The notes beneath the pieces were generated by a model that saw only the letters and a list, made by a program, of their open reading frames with translations, was not told where the DNA came from and did not search any database. DNA of 64,000 nucleotides from Amorphophallus konjac (Eukaryota > Streptophyta > Magnoliopsida > Alismatales > Araceae), in the NCBI GenBank assembly GCA_022559845.1, contig CM040126.1, forward strand, positions 46,556,458-46,620,457, written 5' to 3'. Both the position numbers and the translations under genes were made by a program. Of this stretch, positions 34,445 to 45,705 are shown in pieces; position 1 is the first letter of the stretch; every line of letters begins with the position of its first letter.

Positions 34445-34449
<5 letters not shown>
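33061..34449. other. intergenic stretch, nothing recognised
   Basis: Mixed AT-rich and GC-richer sequence (33500-33800). The frames at 33037-33477 (+) and 33639-34061 (-) have no recognisable domain and no counterpart in the other units. Confidence 0.4.

Positions 34450-34536
<87 letters not shown>
34450..34536. repeat. (TA)n microsatellite
   Basis: 87 bp of uninterrupted alternating T and A. It is the longest simple repeat in the window. Translated frames of alternating Tyr and Ile across it are artefacts. Confidence 0.95.
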
Positions 34537-34538
<2 letters not shown>

Positions 34539-34654
34539 AAAGTCCAGAAGATGAGCCCCAATTTTTATCGGTGAAGATTTTGTCATGCATTTCTGATCAG
34601 CTTTGCTCATGCGAAACAAATCATAGCTAATTAATGAGATGACTGATTGTGTGT

Positions 34655-34825
34655 CGTTGCGAATAAGTCTTTATTAGCGATGACACGATAACTATTTTTT
34701 ACTGTCGCATTTAAAGATCATTAACGACGGATGTTTCTTAAATCATCGTAAATAATTTGTAATAGCAACGACGCATGGAAGTCGTCGCCAAGAAGTCATT
34801 GCCAGTACTCATTTTCCTTTTAGTG
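34655..34825. mobile_element. very small CACTA-derived element (171 bp)
   Basis: The left end CGTTGCGAATAAGTCTTTAT is a decayed CACTACAAGAAAAGT-type repeat. The right end, reversed, reads CACTAAAAGGAAAATGAGTA. The interior has GCGATGACACG and TTAACGACGGATG subterminal motifs. The 3-bp flanks (TGT and ACA) do not match, so the target duplication is lost or the ends are off by a few bases. Confidence 0.55.
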
Positions 34826-36039
34826 ACATGTTACCTTCGGTGCACGTATATATATCTGCATGTGTTGCCATGCCACATGTACATGCATATCCCAATATGC
34901 ATGTCTTGGCCTTGACCCGTGAGAGTGCTCATGAATTGTTTTTTCGGTACGTACTCTATTTTTTTAACAGGGAGGGGAATAACAAACTGTCTTCCATTTA
35001 TATATTGAATCTGCGTACATCTGCCTTAATTCCACAAGAATAATCAATAATCTAATGAAAAAGAAGTAGATATATTTCTATAGTATCATATCAAAGTAAG
35101 TGTGTTAAAGTAATTAGATTGGACCTTAATTCTCACTCAAAACCTTAAGATATATATTTCATAAAAAAGGCTTCACTATTTTAGAGTTGTCCATTTTCAA
35201 TTCAAGATTATTCTAACATATTTCCTTACACGTGGGTTCCTTAATTTAAATTAGGTCACATAGACTATGACAAAGACGGAGTGTACATACAACCCAAATC
35301 ATAAGCATGAACCCTAATATCATGTTAAGTATTCAGATTGTGACTTCACACTCAAAACCTTGAAGTGTTAATTAAGTGGAGAGGACTCCACTATTTTAAA
35401 CATGTTATAATTTTGCCCCTATTCAATACGTACGAGACTATTCTAAAAGGGTGTATCTTTCAAATGAAAAAAACATGGTGGGATACGTTTTGTGCCACTG
35501 TTAAACTTGCAAAGGAAACTATACATTATGTTTATATCACCTTTCAAAAACCGACTATTTTATGTCGAAAGAACTTTGTAAGGGAAGATACGAAATTTTG
35601 ACAAAAAAATTGAAAATATCATTATGACAATTTATTCTCTAAAGTTTTTCTCTTTCAAATTGAAGCCAGACCTGGTTTCCTTTATAGGATAGGAGTATTC
35701 TGTTTAGAGAATAAAAATATTATCCAAAGCTTCTATATATATACATTCAAGGTTAGGATTAGGATAAAAATTCTTGTTTGCGGAGAGTTACTAGGTACCT
35801 TCGCTCTATTTATATCTATTATTTTGGGTTGTCAAAGATTTACAAATTCTGTGTAAATTTTATGAGATACTACCTTCCTCCACATTGTCACGTCAATCTA
35901 ATTAATTCTCTTTCTTCTTCCTTACAATTTTTTTGACATCGTCAATTTCACAGGACACACGACATTCAAATGTTCCCCATATATATGATCAAAAACATTA
36001 ATAGTGGTGATCTACAAAACACCTCTCCATTCAAACGTT
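34826..36039. other. AT-rich intergenic stretch
   Basis: No repeat or gene is recognised. Two imperfect copies of a short phrase on 'AAAACCTTAAGATAT / AAAACCTTGAAGTGT...CACTATTTTA' (35140-35180 and 35355-35397) hint at an old local duplication of about 215 bp. Confidence 0.4.
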
Positions 36040-36190
36040 CCTCTACTTCTTTTCTTGCAGATTATATATGATGTTGAGATCCACTAACATCTATGCTTAT
36101 TTACTCTTTACAATCGCCTCTACTTTTCTTGCAGATTATATATGATGTTGAGATCCACTAACATCTATGCTTATTTACTCTTTACAATCG
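36040..36190. repeat. recent 75-bp tandem duplication
   Basis: 36040-36116 and 36117-36190 are direct copies, beginning CCTCTACTT and ending CTCTTTACAATCG, identical apart from a 3-bp indel. The near identity shows a recent slippage or unequal exchange event. Confidence 0.92.
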
Positions 36191-36319
36191 CGCTGAGTTA
36201 ATTGGTCAGCCGTACGTACGTCCATATCAGTTAGAGGCTACTTCCAACTTTTTATTAGTAAAATCACAGCATCAATGCCACCTATCTCCCATCAACAAGG
36301 AAATGATGCGTTCGTGCGT

Positions 36320-36498
36320 CCCCCCCCCCCCCGAGTCAAATAAGTTAGTTCCTATAACAAGGACAATGTGCATCCTGCTCGGGGTTTTAATAATTAGGAA
36401 GTACGCTCATGCACTCTAACATGATCATTACAATATTGTTATGTCATTATGATGGCTTTTAGGTTACCGACGATAGGAAACAGGGGGGGGGGGGGGGG
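36320..36498. repeat. C13 and G16 homopolymer pair
   Basis: Thirteen C residues (36320-36332) are followed 150 bp later by sixteen G residues (36483-36498). The two runs could pair as a long hairpin, and the G run could form a quadruplex. Run lengths in an assembly are uncertain. Confidence 0.8.
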
Positions 36499-36499
36499 C

Positions 36500-37260
36500 A
36501 AAAACACTTCACAAGTGCATGTTTTGGGTGAAGGAAGCTTTTGTTTCCCCAAGCCACGTAAAACCCCACAACCAGCAAAACGATAAGCACATCTCCTTCG
36601 TGGCTTCTTAAGATTCGGAGACATGGTTAGGGTTAGAAATCCGTAGTTGTCCACATACGTAACGTCATGCATATGGTCTTGGACAACAGCGCAGTAGGGC
36701 ACGCGCCTCTTCGAGAACAAATTGAAGAGGTGTATGTTTAGCTAGCCAAACTTTTGTCACTAATTCGTTGCAGGTTAGGGGGGAGTAGATCCTGGTCAGG
36801 ATCACATTAATTAACCATAAGAGAATTCTAGGGTGTACATCTGTCCCTTGTTCCCCCTCTTTAGTCATGGTTTCTTGGATAAACTTATCCCAGTTTGTTA
36901 GTTTAATGCTAGAGTAACTGGCTTGCATGATCTCAAACTGGGCGCACAGCTGGGTTCTATTCTTATGTGGGATTCTCTAAATCCTGCCAACCCTGCATGA
37001 TGGATCAGATCTAATCCAACACCTGCTGATAAGATCAGGAGGTTGGAAATATAGAAACTTTTGGATTAAGACCTGAGGAAACCCTAGGACGGCGTGTCCT
37101 GACATGAATGGGTACTTCTCCTATTAGGATATCATTGAGTTGCCTACGGATCTCCAACTTCTTAGTTAATTAGCCATTTTTATTTTCCTTTTTGACGATT
37201 GACTAACCTTGGTCATGTTTGTGTGTGTTAGTTACATTCCAATTGCCATGGGTACGTAAC
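36500..37260. repeat. diverged duplicated non-coding unit 3, second part
   Basis: CTCCTTCGTGGCTTCTTAAG (36593-36612) then ATTCGGAGACAT matches 41204-41236 of unit 4 almost exactly. GGGTTAGAAATCCGTAGTTG (36629) matches unit 1 at 26928. Later blocks on 'CTGTCCCTTGTTCCCCCTCT' (36841-36860), 'ACTGGCTTGCATGATCTCAA' (36917-36936), 'CTTTTGGATTAAGAC' (37059-37073) and a 'GGCGTGTCCTGACATGAATGG' phrase also recur in order in unit 4. Confidence 0.7.
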
Positions 37261-38659
37261 CCTGCAGCTAGACAAATGGGTTGTTTTTAATTGAGGCGAC
37301 AGTACGTACTAGATATTTCATTTTAGTTAGCTGTCTAGAAGAATTGAAATTACGTACTGTGACTTTTCTAGCTAGAACACGTCCCACCACAGATGTCATC
37401 TTGTGAAAGTACTATTAGATTCATAAAACTGCTTCTCTGATCAGCAGTACAAGTGAAAACTACTAGCTAGTAATAAAACAAGGTGAGCGGACGTCATAAA
37501 GCTCTGGGCAAGTCACAAATGAGTGCCATCCCCGCTTCCATATCGCCGGCCGGAATACACCCACATCGTGGCCGGCGAGAAGACGATCGACCTTCGCAAT
37601 AGACATATTAACGTACGCTGTCAGGTTGGCAAGTCTGTCATGCAACCAGGTGGAGGATATCTTATAGTTTTTAATAAGTTTTGGCCTTTTACAATATAAT
37701 TGATTGCACTGCAAAAAAATTTCCATGGCTCTCAAAAGATATGTATTTGTCCCCAAAGTAAATTAAGATGGGGTCCGATCGAGTTTGTCATTCAAAAAAT
37801 ACCTCTTGAATTAAATTGTAAAGACGTACGGCTACTTACAAGTATAAGATTGTCTTCTAAGTACATATATATAATCGATGTAAGATTATTCAAAACTCTT
37901 AATTTTATGTCTCTATATATACCGTCTCCAACCCCACATCCCCCTCCTTAAAAAAAAAAAGGACAGCGTGTGTGGATAGGGAGTTCTCACAGATGGTCCC
38001 GATATTGTTGTTGGAAGATTTTTGTGACCCCCAAACTGGTCTTATCTTTGAAGGGGTGGATATATATTAATGGTCTTATCCTTTAGGCAACCTACATGAA
38101 ATTATTTATAAGAGCGGTCTCATTTTCTCTGCAATTGAGCTCGGCTAGCTTAATTAATTTGTCCAAATCATGCACTCTTTCGCTTTGTGTTATCGTGATT
38201 GCTAAAGGACAATGCCTCACAGATAGAACTCTGAGTATTCAGAAATGGGGCATGCATGGTCTTAAATTTTTGTACTTTCTTTCTTTTCGTTCCTTCCCCA
38301 AAGTGGTCCTCGATCCAGTACTATTGGGGACGGGCTAGTCTCTGAATCATATGGGTTAGCGATTAATGTTCTTAAGTCATTCATCCATGGTCGCTATCAG
38401 TGCCCTGCTAATTAATATTTAAATGTCTGCTTCTACCAATCTATATACTTCGACATTGAGATAACCGAAAGGAGCGTTTGATGAGAAAGGATGCTTGCTT
38501 CTATCTTTCAGAAGCTTTCAAACTACCTACACACAGACTTGAACAGGTCATGCATGTAACCTGATCAAAACGTGAAAACGAGATGGACCTTTACCTTGAC
38601 GTTGGACTCCAGACCAATCTCATCTCTCAGTGAGATTCGAACTCTGAGTTCTTTCTATA
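37261..38659. other. intergenic stretch, nothing recognised
   Basis: AT-rich with short frames and no motif. The minus-strand phrase near 38625-38650, AGAGTTCGAATCTC, resembles a Pol III B box but lacks a partner A box at the right distance. Confidence 0.4.
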
Positions 38660-39130
38660 CATGGCCCCATTCTCTGTCATAGTATGCATTTCCTTGTAAG
38701 AAAGTAGTCGAAGCTTTGAAGAATGATCCACTCTGAGGCATCAAACTCTTGCCAGTCTCCCACTAACTATACTACTTACTAATAATTGTGATATATACGT
38801 GATTACTTTGGACGGCATGGGGTAAGGATGCATGGTGGGGAGATGTGCCCATATTACGTGGCAATATCATGAAGTGCTCCCATCTATTTCCCTGGTTACA
38901 AATGATAAGAAACGCTTCTGAGCATTCTTGATATATATGCATCTGGCCCTTGCGATGCGCCATGTGATCAGTTGCTATCACTGGCCAATGGAATAATGCA
39001 ATATTCCTTAGAATGTGGTTAGTGGTTCAGTTCAGCTTTTATAATGCCAAGAAATTATTCCATTGTAGATGGCCCCATGCATAGCACACTCATTATCCAG
39101 CACATCGGTGCAGCTGCCCATCATATTGAC
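38660..39130. repeat. diverged duplicated non-coding unit 4, first part
   Basis: It starts with TTCTCTGTCATAGTATG (38669 on; compare 32526-32540, TTCTCTGTCATAGCTG). It then has the AAGTAGTCGAAGCTTTGAAG block, the 'GGTGGGGAGATGTGCC' block, the 31-bp ATGCGCCATGTGATCAGTTG block (38955-38985) and the AGATGGCCCCATGC...TCCAGCACATCGGTGCAGCTG block (39067-39118). The order is the same as in units 2 and 3. Confidence 0.7.
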
Positions 39131-41059
39131 CTTTTTATTAGATTTGCAGTGTATCAAAGTGTGTCATTTTAAGATTCGGATGTGGCTAACTTGGCTGTAC
39201 TTCTCCCAGTTAGGGCTCTCAGTGGGCTTTCGAATGTCAACACCATGAGAACTTTCGAATGTCTGAACCGGTCAACTTGGAGAGGCCATAACTTCCAGTA
39301 CACACCTCCAAAATTTATGTTCTTGGGCTCGCTGTGAAGAGCTGAATAAGTACACCACTTTACCTCAAGCACTCATCTCCAAACTCAAATCAAAATCTAA
39401 TTAAAATCACTATCAAAGATCAACTTTCTGTCATTTTAAGAACACAGGGAGGTCACAACATAATCAAATAGTTGTAATAAGATTTGACCCGATTTTGAGT
39501 ACGTTCGTAGTGTCCTGGAAGGCGTTTCTGTCTTACTTGATAAAATTATCTTGGATTAATTTGATCATGAGCAGCGAATAGCGTGAATTATTGTTTAGGC
39601 ACGATCTAGCACAAACACGCTAGTTAGCTTAATTTTGTGACTCCGATAATTTTAATAAAGTTTTTTCGTATCGATTTCAATAGTCGAGTAGGCAGAGTGT
39701 CTCTTCCGTGGCCAATCCATCGGGACGATTCTTTCACCAGATTAAGGATGTTAACAAGAACGGGCACACGCATATGCTCAGCTAGGAAACATGTTGATCG
39801 TACATTTCGAGATGCTACGCGAACGTCTTCCCCGATGGGATGCATGTGTTCACATGGTGTGGTGCATGTCAACCCAAAAATTAAGAACAGCTCGCTGTGT
39901 CTTGTCGTGATGACGATCCAAAAACTATCGTGCGGTGGAGGCATGACTTTTTTATTTTTTTTGGCATATTGGATGCTGGGTTTACAAACATAGCTACTCA
40001 TTGCAAATATAAATTATATAGATTTATATACAAGTCTTAGTGTACAAAAGCAAAGTCCTGCTGGGGAGTTTTTAGGCCATTTCAAGAGTTTTTGTACAAG
40101 TGTGAAACGAAGTATTCATGGTTAAAGAGATGTCAGGTTAATGTTGGTGCATGTCTGCGTGCATTGCCATGCAAGATTTGCATATTTCATACTGAGGGTG
40201 CGAAGGATTAACGGGTAGCCAAAAGGCCCGTTGAGCCCGGCTCACTTTTGATAAGGGGAGCTCGGCCTTTTAATTCTGGCCCATCATCGAAATCTCAGGA
40301 GCCGGCCTGGCTCTTCCGGTTTTTGGCATCAAAAAAACCCTTTGCACCGTTGTGCAGACAGTACATGGCCCTCGTGTGCTGTCAATCACACAGTAGCTCT
40401 CTCATCTTCGTGCAGCTAATTTCAGAAAAGTGAGTTCAAAAAAAAAAAGAAAAACAGAGAATTTCATCACTGTCATCGGCGTCAGGTAGAGTTGGGGCAA
40501 AACTGCAGCCCCTCCTTCTCTCTATCGATGGTTTTCTTTAGAAACAAATGAATTAGTCGTCTGATGACGATCGGATGGTCGAGCTGCGTTCCCCACTACT
40601 TCTTTCTTCTTTGTTAATTGTACGTGCTAACAATAATCCATTAACACCTAATTAAGCTAAGCCCGCTCATACTTTATTGTTGACCCTCCATATATATATA
40701 TATATATGTCGGGCTAAGGTATTAACTCAGCTGATCTTCTATTAACTAGCAAAATTATAGTAAGCTGACATTAGTCGCATGCATTGACAACGGACTCTCC
40801 GGTTACCTCCTGTGGGGCAATGATATATATATGTTGTTACCCGCAAAACTCAATTAATTAAGTTCGTTCCTTAGAATAAGGAGGCCACGTAGAACAACTC
40901 TCAATCAGCTAGCCTCTTATTATACTCATACTCTTAACGTACGCAAGCATTACAGGGACACATCACCACTGTAGTGATCGATGACTTCTACGAGGTCGAC
41001 TGTAGGAATCATGCATGCATGGGGGGAAGGAATTAAGATGCTCCGCTAGCTAGCTAGTG
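39131..41059. other. interior of unit 4, no gene recognised
   Basis: Mostly AT-rich. The two opposed frames at 39624-40001 have no known motif. 40709-40735 weakly matches unit 2 near 31507. TA microsatellites lie near 40690 and 40825. Confidence 0.4.
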
Positions 41060-41900
41060 CACACATCTTCTCCGACAGTAGAGTTCTGTTCCCCGAAGCC
41101 ACGTAAATCCCCCTTGACATTAGAATAGGTTTAGGTCGAATACGTCATACTAGGAGAAATCTTAACCGACCCCGTAGGAATAGTCTAACCTAACCACGCA
41201 CGTCTCCTTCGTGGCTTCTTAAGATTCGGAGGCATCGTTAATTATGTTAGGAGGGGCTAGAGCTTAGAAGTCCGTAGGTATCCCTACACACACGTACATG
41301 TCATCCGTGATTTCCGACAACAGGACACGCGCCAGTACTGTAAGCAGCATGTAACAAGCTAGTGTTATAACTAACTACTAGCAAGAGGAATGGTCTTGTT
41401 GTCATCTCTTTAGGGGATTTTATATATATATATATATATATAGGAGACCAGATCTCCTGCATGTGATCACGATTCATGTACCCATTAGATAACTCTAGGG
41501 GTCCGTTTCTGTCCCTTGTTATCCCCTCTTTGGTCAAGGTTTCTAGAAAAAAAGTATCAGGATTTTGTTAATTTAATTAAGGGCTTAGTAATTTATAAAG
41601 CAATGAACTGGCTTGCATGATCTCAAACCTACATATGTGGGTGTAGGTGGCTTCAATTCTTAATATGTGATCGAGATTCTCCGATGGCAAACCTAATATG
41701 ACACCGCCTGATAAGGTTAAGAGGTTGAGACTTTTGGATTAAGACTTCCATGATATATATTATTATGATGTGTACATGTAGGTGTGAACCTCTGGGATGG
41801 TGTGTCCTCCCGCGAATGGTTATTTCCTCCTTTTTCTCTGCTTTATCTTATCTATATGACACGAGTTGTCACTTGTTCTTCGCCTTGTTATTGCAACCTT
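41060..41900. repeat. diverged duplicated non-coding unit 4, second part
   Basis: It shares in order with unit 3 the CCGAAGCCACGTAAA block (41093-41107; compare 36549-36562), CTCCTTCGTGGCTTCTTAAG (41204-41223), the GTCCGTAGGTATCCCTACAC block, 'CTGTCCCTTGTTATCCCCTC' (41509-41528), 'ACTGGCTTGCATGATCTCAA' (41608-41627) and 'CTTTTGGATTAAGAC' (41731-41745). A TA microsatellite (41420-41441) is specific to this copy. Confidence 0.7.
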
Positions 41901-42439
41901 TTCCCATTTTTGTTAGAATTTATTTGATTGTGACATCCAACACAAAGGTGTTGAGTGGAGAGAGCATATTAGAATAATCTCGTATTAAAATTATATTAAA
42001 ATATGATGTGCTTATAATGGTGGATTAAACTCTGTCACGTGGATGATGACAAATTAACACAGGATGTACGAATTAAATCATAATTATATATTATGATTAC
42101 TACGATAAAAGTCATGATTAACGATGGACATATTTGAACGCCAACCTGTCGCTAAACTAATTTGCGACGGAATTGTAAATGAATCACCCCCCCCCCTTTG
42201 ATTTGGGTCACAAACTCACGATGGACTTAGTTTCCATCCCAATTCCGTCACAAATTTAGTGACGGAAGTGTATCCGTTTCCAATCAATCGCAAAATTCAG
42301 AGTACCTTTTTTCCGTCGTTTCAAATACGTCTCAAAAAATTGTCCTACGACGTACGAGTAATCTATCTCAGATCCGTCACAAAGTTTCAAAATTTCGTGA
42401 CGAATTATATCGTCTAGAATTAATCACAAAATATTTTTA

Positions 42440-43090
42440 TTTTTAAAATATTTTTATTTATATAAAAATATCAAAAAATTTGTTTCAATAATAAATCTAC
42501 ATCACCTATATCAAACGCACAATGACAAATAAAAATTAGAAAAAAAATACCCATGTACCCTTAAAATCTTATAAAATTATCTCTATATCCTTACCTTTAT
42601 CGTATTTACCGTAATACTCCTGAAATTCATAAGAAAAGATCCATTGTGTCCCTATCTGCCCCTATCCTTAAAATAGAATATTACCCCTATACCCTTACAA
42701 AATGGCACAATAGCTATTTTCTTTAAGGATTTCAGGGATAACGATAAATATGATAAAAATAGGGATATAGGGATAATGTTGAATGATTTTAGGGATATAG
42801 GGATAATTTTCCCTAAAAATTACATAATTATATTATTAAATTCAAATAGAATATAATATTGTTCAAATACAATGTTTAAAGAGTACACCTTTTTACAATA
42901 ACTTAAAAAAATAAACAAAGATCCTCCGCATCGTCATCCTTGTCTCCCCCGTCATCGTGCGGTGAATGTGTAGTAAGATATTATATTAGAAATAAAAAAT
43001 AGAAGAATATTATATATTTATATATAATAAATTTTATAAGAAATAAATTAAAATAAATATTTTTAAAAAATTAAATTAAAAATATAATAA
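42440..43090. other. AT-rich stretch with a small inverted repeat
   Basis: CGTATTTACCGTAATACTCC (42601-42620) and its neighbour TGAAATTC are mirrored by GGATTTCAGGGATAACGATA (42727-42746). This gives an imperfect inverted repeat about 120 bp apart, with TACCC/GGGATA phrases repeated around it. It resembles a MITE remnant; ends are not defined. Confidence 0.35.
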
Positions 43091-43094
43091 TTCT

Positions 43095-44020
43095 ATTGAA
43101 ATTCTTTGATTTTGAACTTACCTTAATTCCTAAATGGGTTATTTGAGCATCGAGCCGAAATCAAGAATCCAATTTAGATTCCGTCAGCTCTCATCAGTCA
43201 CTCTCACCTCTTCGATCGTGTTAAAATAATTGAAACCCTGATTAAGATTGGACCAGTATTTCTGATATTAGACCCCCAAACTCGACTTCTTTAGTTTTAA
43301 ACTTAACTTAATTCATAAATATGTGATTTGAGCATCGAGCCCAAATAAGAAATCTGATTTAGATTTCATCACCTCCCACATGTCACTCTCACCTCTACGG
43401 TCGTGTTGAAACAACCAGCATAATGATCGGATAAGTATTTTAGATATTGAACTCCCAAACCCGACTTCTTTAGTTTAAAACTTAACTTAATTCCTAAATA
43501 GGTGATTTGAGTGCCAAGCCTAAACCTAGAATCCGATTTTGATTCTATCAACTCCACATGTCACTCTCACCTCTCTGATTACGTTGGAACAATCAGCATA
43601 CCGATCGAACTAGTATTTCAGATATTGAACTCTTGAACACGACTTCTTCAGTTTTAAACTTAACTTAATTCCTAAATGGATGATTTGAGCACCGAGCCTA
43701 AACCGGGAATCTAATTTGGATTCAATCAGCTTCCATAGGTCACTCTCACCTCTTCGGTTATCTTGGAATAATCAGCATATCGGTCGAACTAGTATTTTAG
43801 ATATTGGGTCCTGAACCCGATTTCTTTGGTTCTAAATTTAACTTAATTCCTAAATAGGTGATTTGAGCGCCGAGCCCAAATCGAAAATCCAATTTAAATT
43901 CTGTCTATTCTCACAGGCCACTCTCATCTCTCCAGTTGTGTCAGAATAATCGACATATCGATCGGATATATATTTCTGATATTAGACCCCTAAACCTGAG
44001 TTTTTCTGTTTATCCTAAAG
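43095..44020. repeat. tandem array, about five 178-184-bp units
   Basis: The phrase GATTTGAGC...CGAGCC recurs at 43141, 43325, 43505, 43683 and 43861, a period of 184, 180, 178 and 178 bp. Around it each unit holds TTAACTTAATTCCTAAAT, a TCACTCTCACCTCT motif and TATTTCAGATATTG-type motifs. Units differ by about 15-25%. A unit of about 180 bp is satellite-like in length, but only five copies are present. Confidence 0.85.
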
Positions 44021-44387
44021 GCTTGTTTTGAACTAACTTAGTTTTCAACCAAATTTCTTTCAACTAAATAGTAATATTATAAGTAAAAAATTGTAAATTA
44101 AAAAGTGTAACAAATATGGTACTCACCTGATGCGGCTATGATATGGTCAACGGTGCTCCTTCAGGAGGATGTATCCCAATCTGGGAGAAAAGGGAGCCAT
44201 TATATATACTCGCCATCATCTGCATGAGGTGCAACTTTGAGATGCAAGCTGAGCTGTAAGTCGCAAGTCCATCTCCGCTAGGATGGTCTCTCAGTTGTCA
44301 CCTACAAAACTAGTGGGGCCCATAGTGTAGGTGTTAGTCCATGTATAGGGCTAGAACCCTAGGAATATGTTATCACCTCGCTAGAGT

Positions 44388-45555
44388 TCATGCTTTGCCT
44401 AAAACCGTACACTCGCCTTTCTTCAGTGGGTCGGCCACCGCCATCCACATTGCAGGATCTAGCAATGGATGCTGTGTAGTGTCCTCTCCATACTTCTCTA
44501 TCATTTCTCTCTCATATGACTCCTAGAATTTGAATCAAAAAAATTGTAAATTTCATATTAATCATTCGTATTTGAAACGAAAAAACTTGTATGTGTAGAT
44601 AAATTTACTGCCACCTCTTGACATCTAATTCTCACGTACTCATCCTTCTCCTTCCTCTTATGGGTGTGGTCATACTGCTCCAGGGAATGTGACTCACGCT
44701 GGAGCTCCATTGACAGTTTTACAATCACATAAAATAATTGATCTAAATATGAACGAAATATAAGAAAATTATAGATATTACTTACCGATCTATGCTTTTG
44801 AGTCTTGAAACCGATGGACCTACTCGCATGCACATTCACCTTTGGCACAGTTTGATTTTGCCTTGGTGGACTTGTTTTGCCATCCCTCCTTGGCCCATTT
44901 GTCACACATCCCCTCCCAAATCTCCTTCCTCATCCAAGTAGGGTCACGAGGCTTCCAGCGGTTGGGGTCTATCGGGCTCTCAGAGTCCTTCTTCGCCTTT
45001 TCTTGGGTGTTCCATAACGTCTGGGTGTATCAATCTCTCATGGTCTACTCCCAGATAGTTCAAGCTCTGGTCTCGTCCGAGATGCTCCTAACCGATAGGT
45101 CTACTGGAAAAAAAGTGTACCTTATATGAGTCAGTATATTGAAATCAAGAGTTGATAAAACGTAATTTAGAAGATTAAATTACATAACCTGAACATCTCC
45201 CACATTGACTGCCGGCCGTTCATCGGGATAGCCTTCCACTCGATGATAAGCCTGGGAATGTGTTGTTTAAGCACCTCAACAATACGATGAGCCACCCCGA
45301 GAGACTGAAATCACCTTCTGCAATTACAAATGTTATAATTGGAGAGTATAACATAATTTGCGGGTAGATAATAAACATAATTTATGAAATATACTTACCC
45401 CTTCGGGCCATCCTCTAGGTAGATGATCTCGCGGTCATCATCGATCGATGGGGCATCCTCGTGTATACTACCAGCGTCATATGCTAGATGGGGGTTCGAA
45501 CCGATGAGTGCTGGTGATGTGCCCTGCGTGACTAGTGTAGGCGCACTCGACACTA
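44388..45555 (-). pseudogene. plant transposase-like gene (PF03004-type), decayed
   Basis: Minus-strand exons can be picked out by coding sense and splice sites: about 45399-45555 (donor GTAAGT), 45189-45317 (acceptor TTGCAG), 44786-45103 (acceptor TTTTCCAG, donor GTAAGT), about 44600-44720, and 44388-44522 (acceptor TTCTAG). Key translated stretches are EIWEGMCDKWAKEGWQ, SRSIGFKTQKH, EQYDHTHKRKEKDEYV and DPAMWMAVADPLKKGE. These match the plant Ptta/En-Spm transposase family as I recall it (WExMxDxW, SKSF-like, HxRKDGxFVxE and W...GPxKKGRVYG signatures). Stops, such as TGA after TMRD in the third exon, and a frameshift at the exon-3 NCAKGE stretch disable it. It lies between CACTA ends, where such genes usually reside. 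Confidence 0.65.
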
Positions 45556-45705
45556 CAGGCAAAATAAAAATAATTAATCAAAAGTGACATAATTAAGCAA
45601 TTGTTTAATCAAACATAATTTAATCAAATTGAGACTGGATCAAAAGCTATGTGTTCCCTCTGGTGTGCCCTGCGTGACTGGTGTAGGGGGGCTCAGGCCT
45701 ATAAG

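Noticed and set aside
34390..34630. Open frames of alternating Ile and Tyr on both strands.
   Set aside because: They are translations of an uninterrupted (TA)n microsatellite.
36483..36515. A TGAAGTGTTT string (minus strand) beside a C run, recalling miR395.
   Set aside because: Only about ten bases agree, the rest of the mature sequence does not, and no opposite arm pairs with it.
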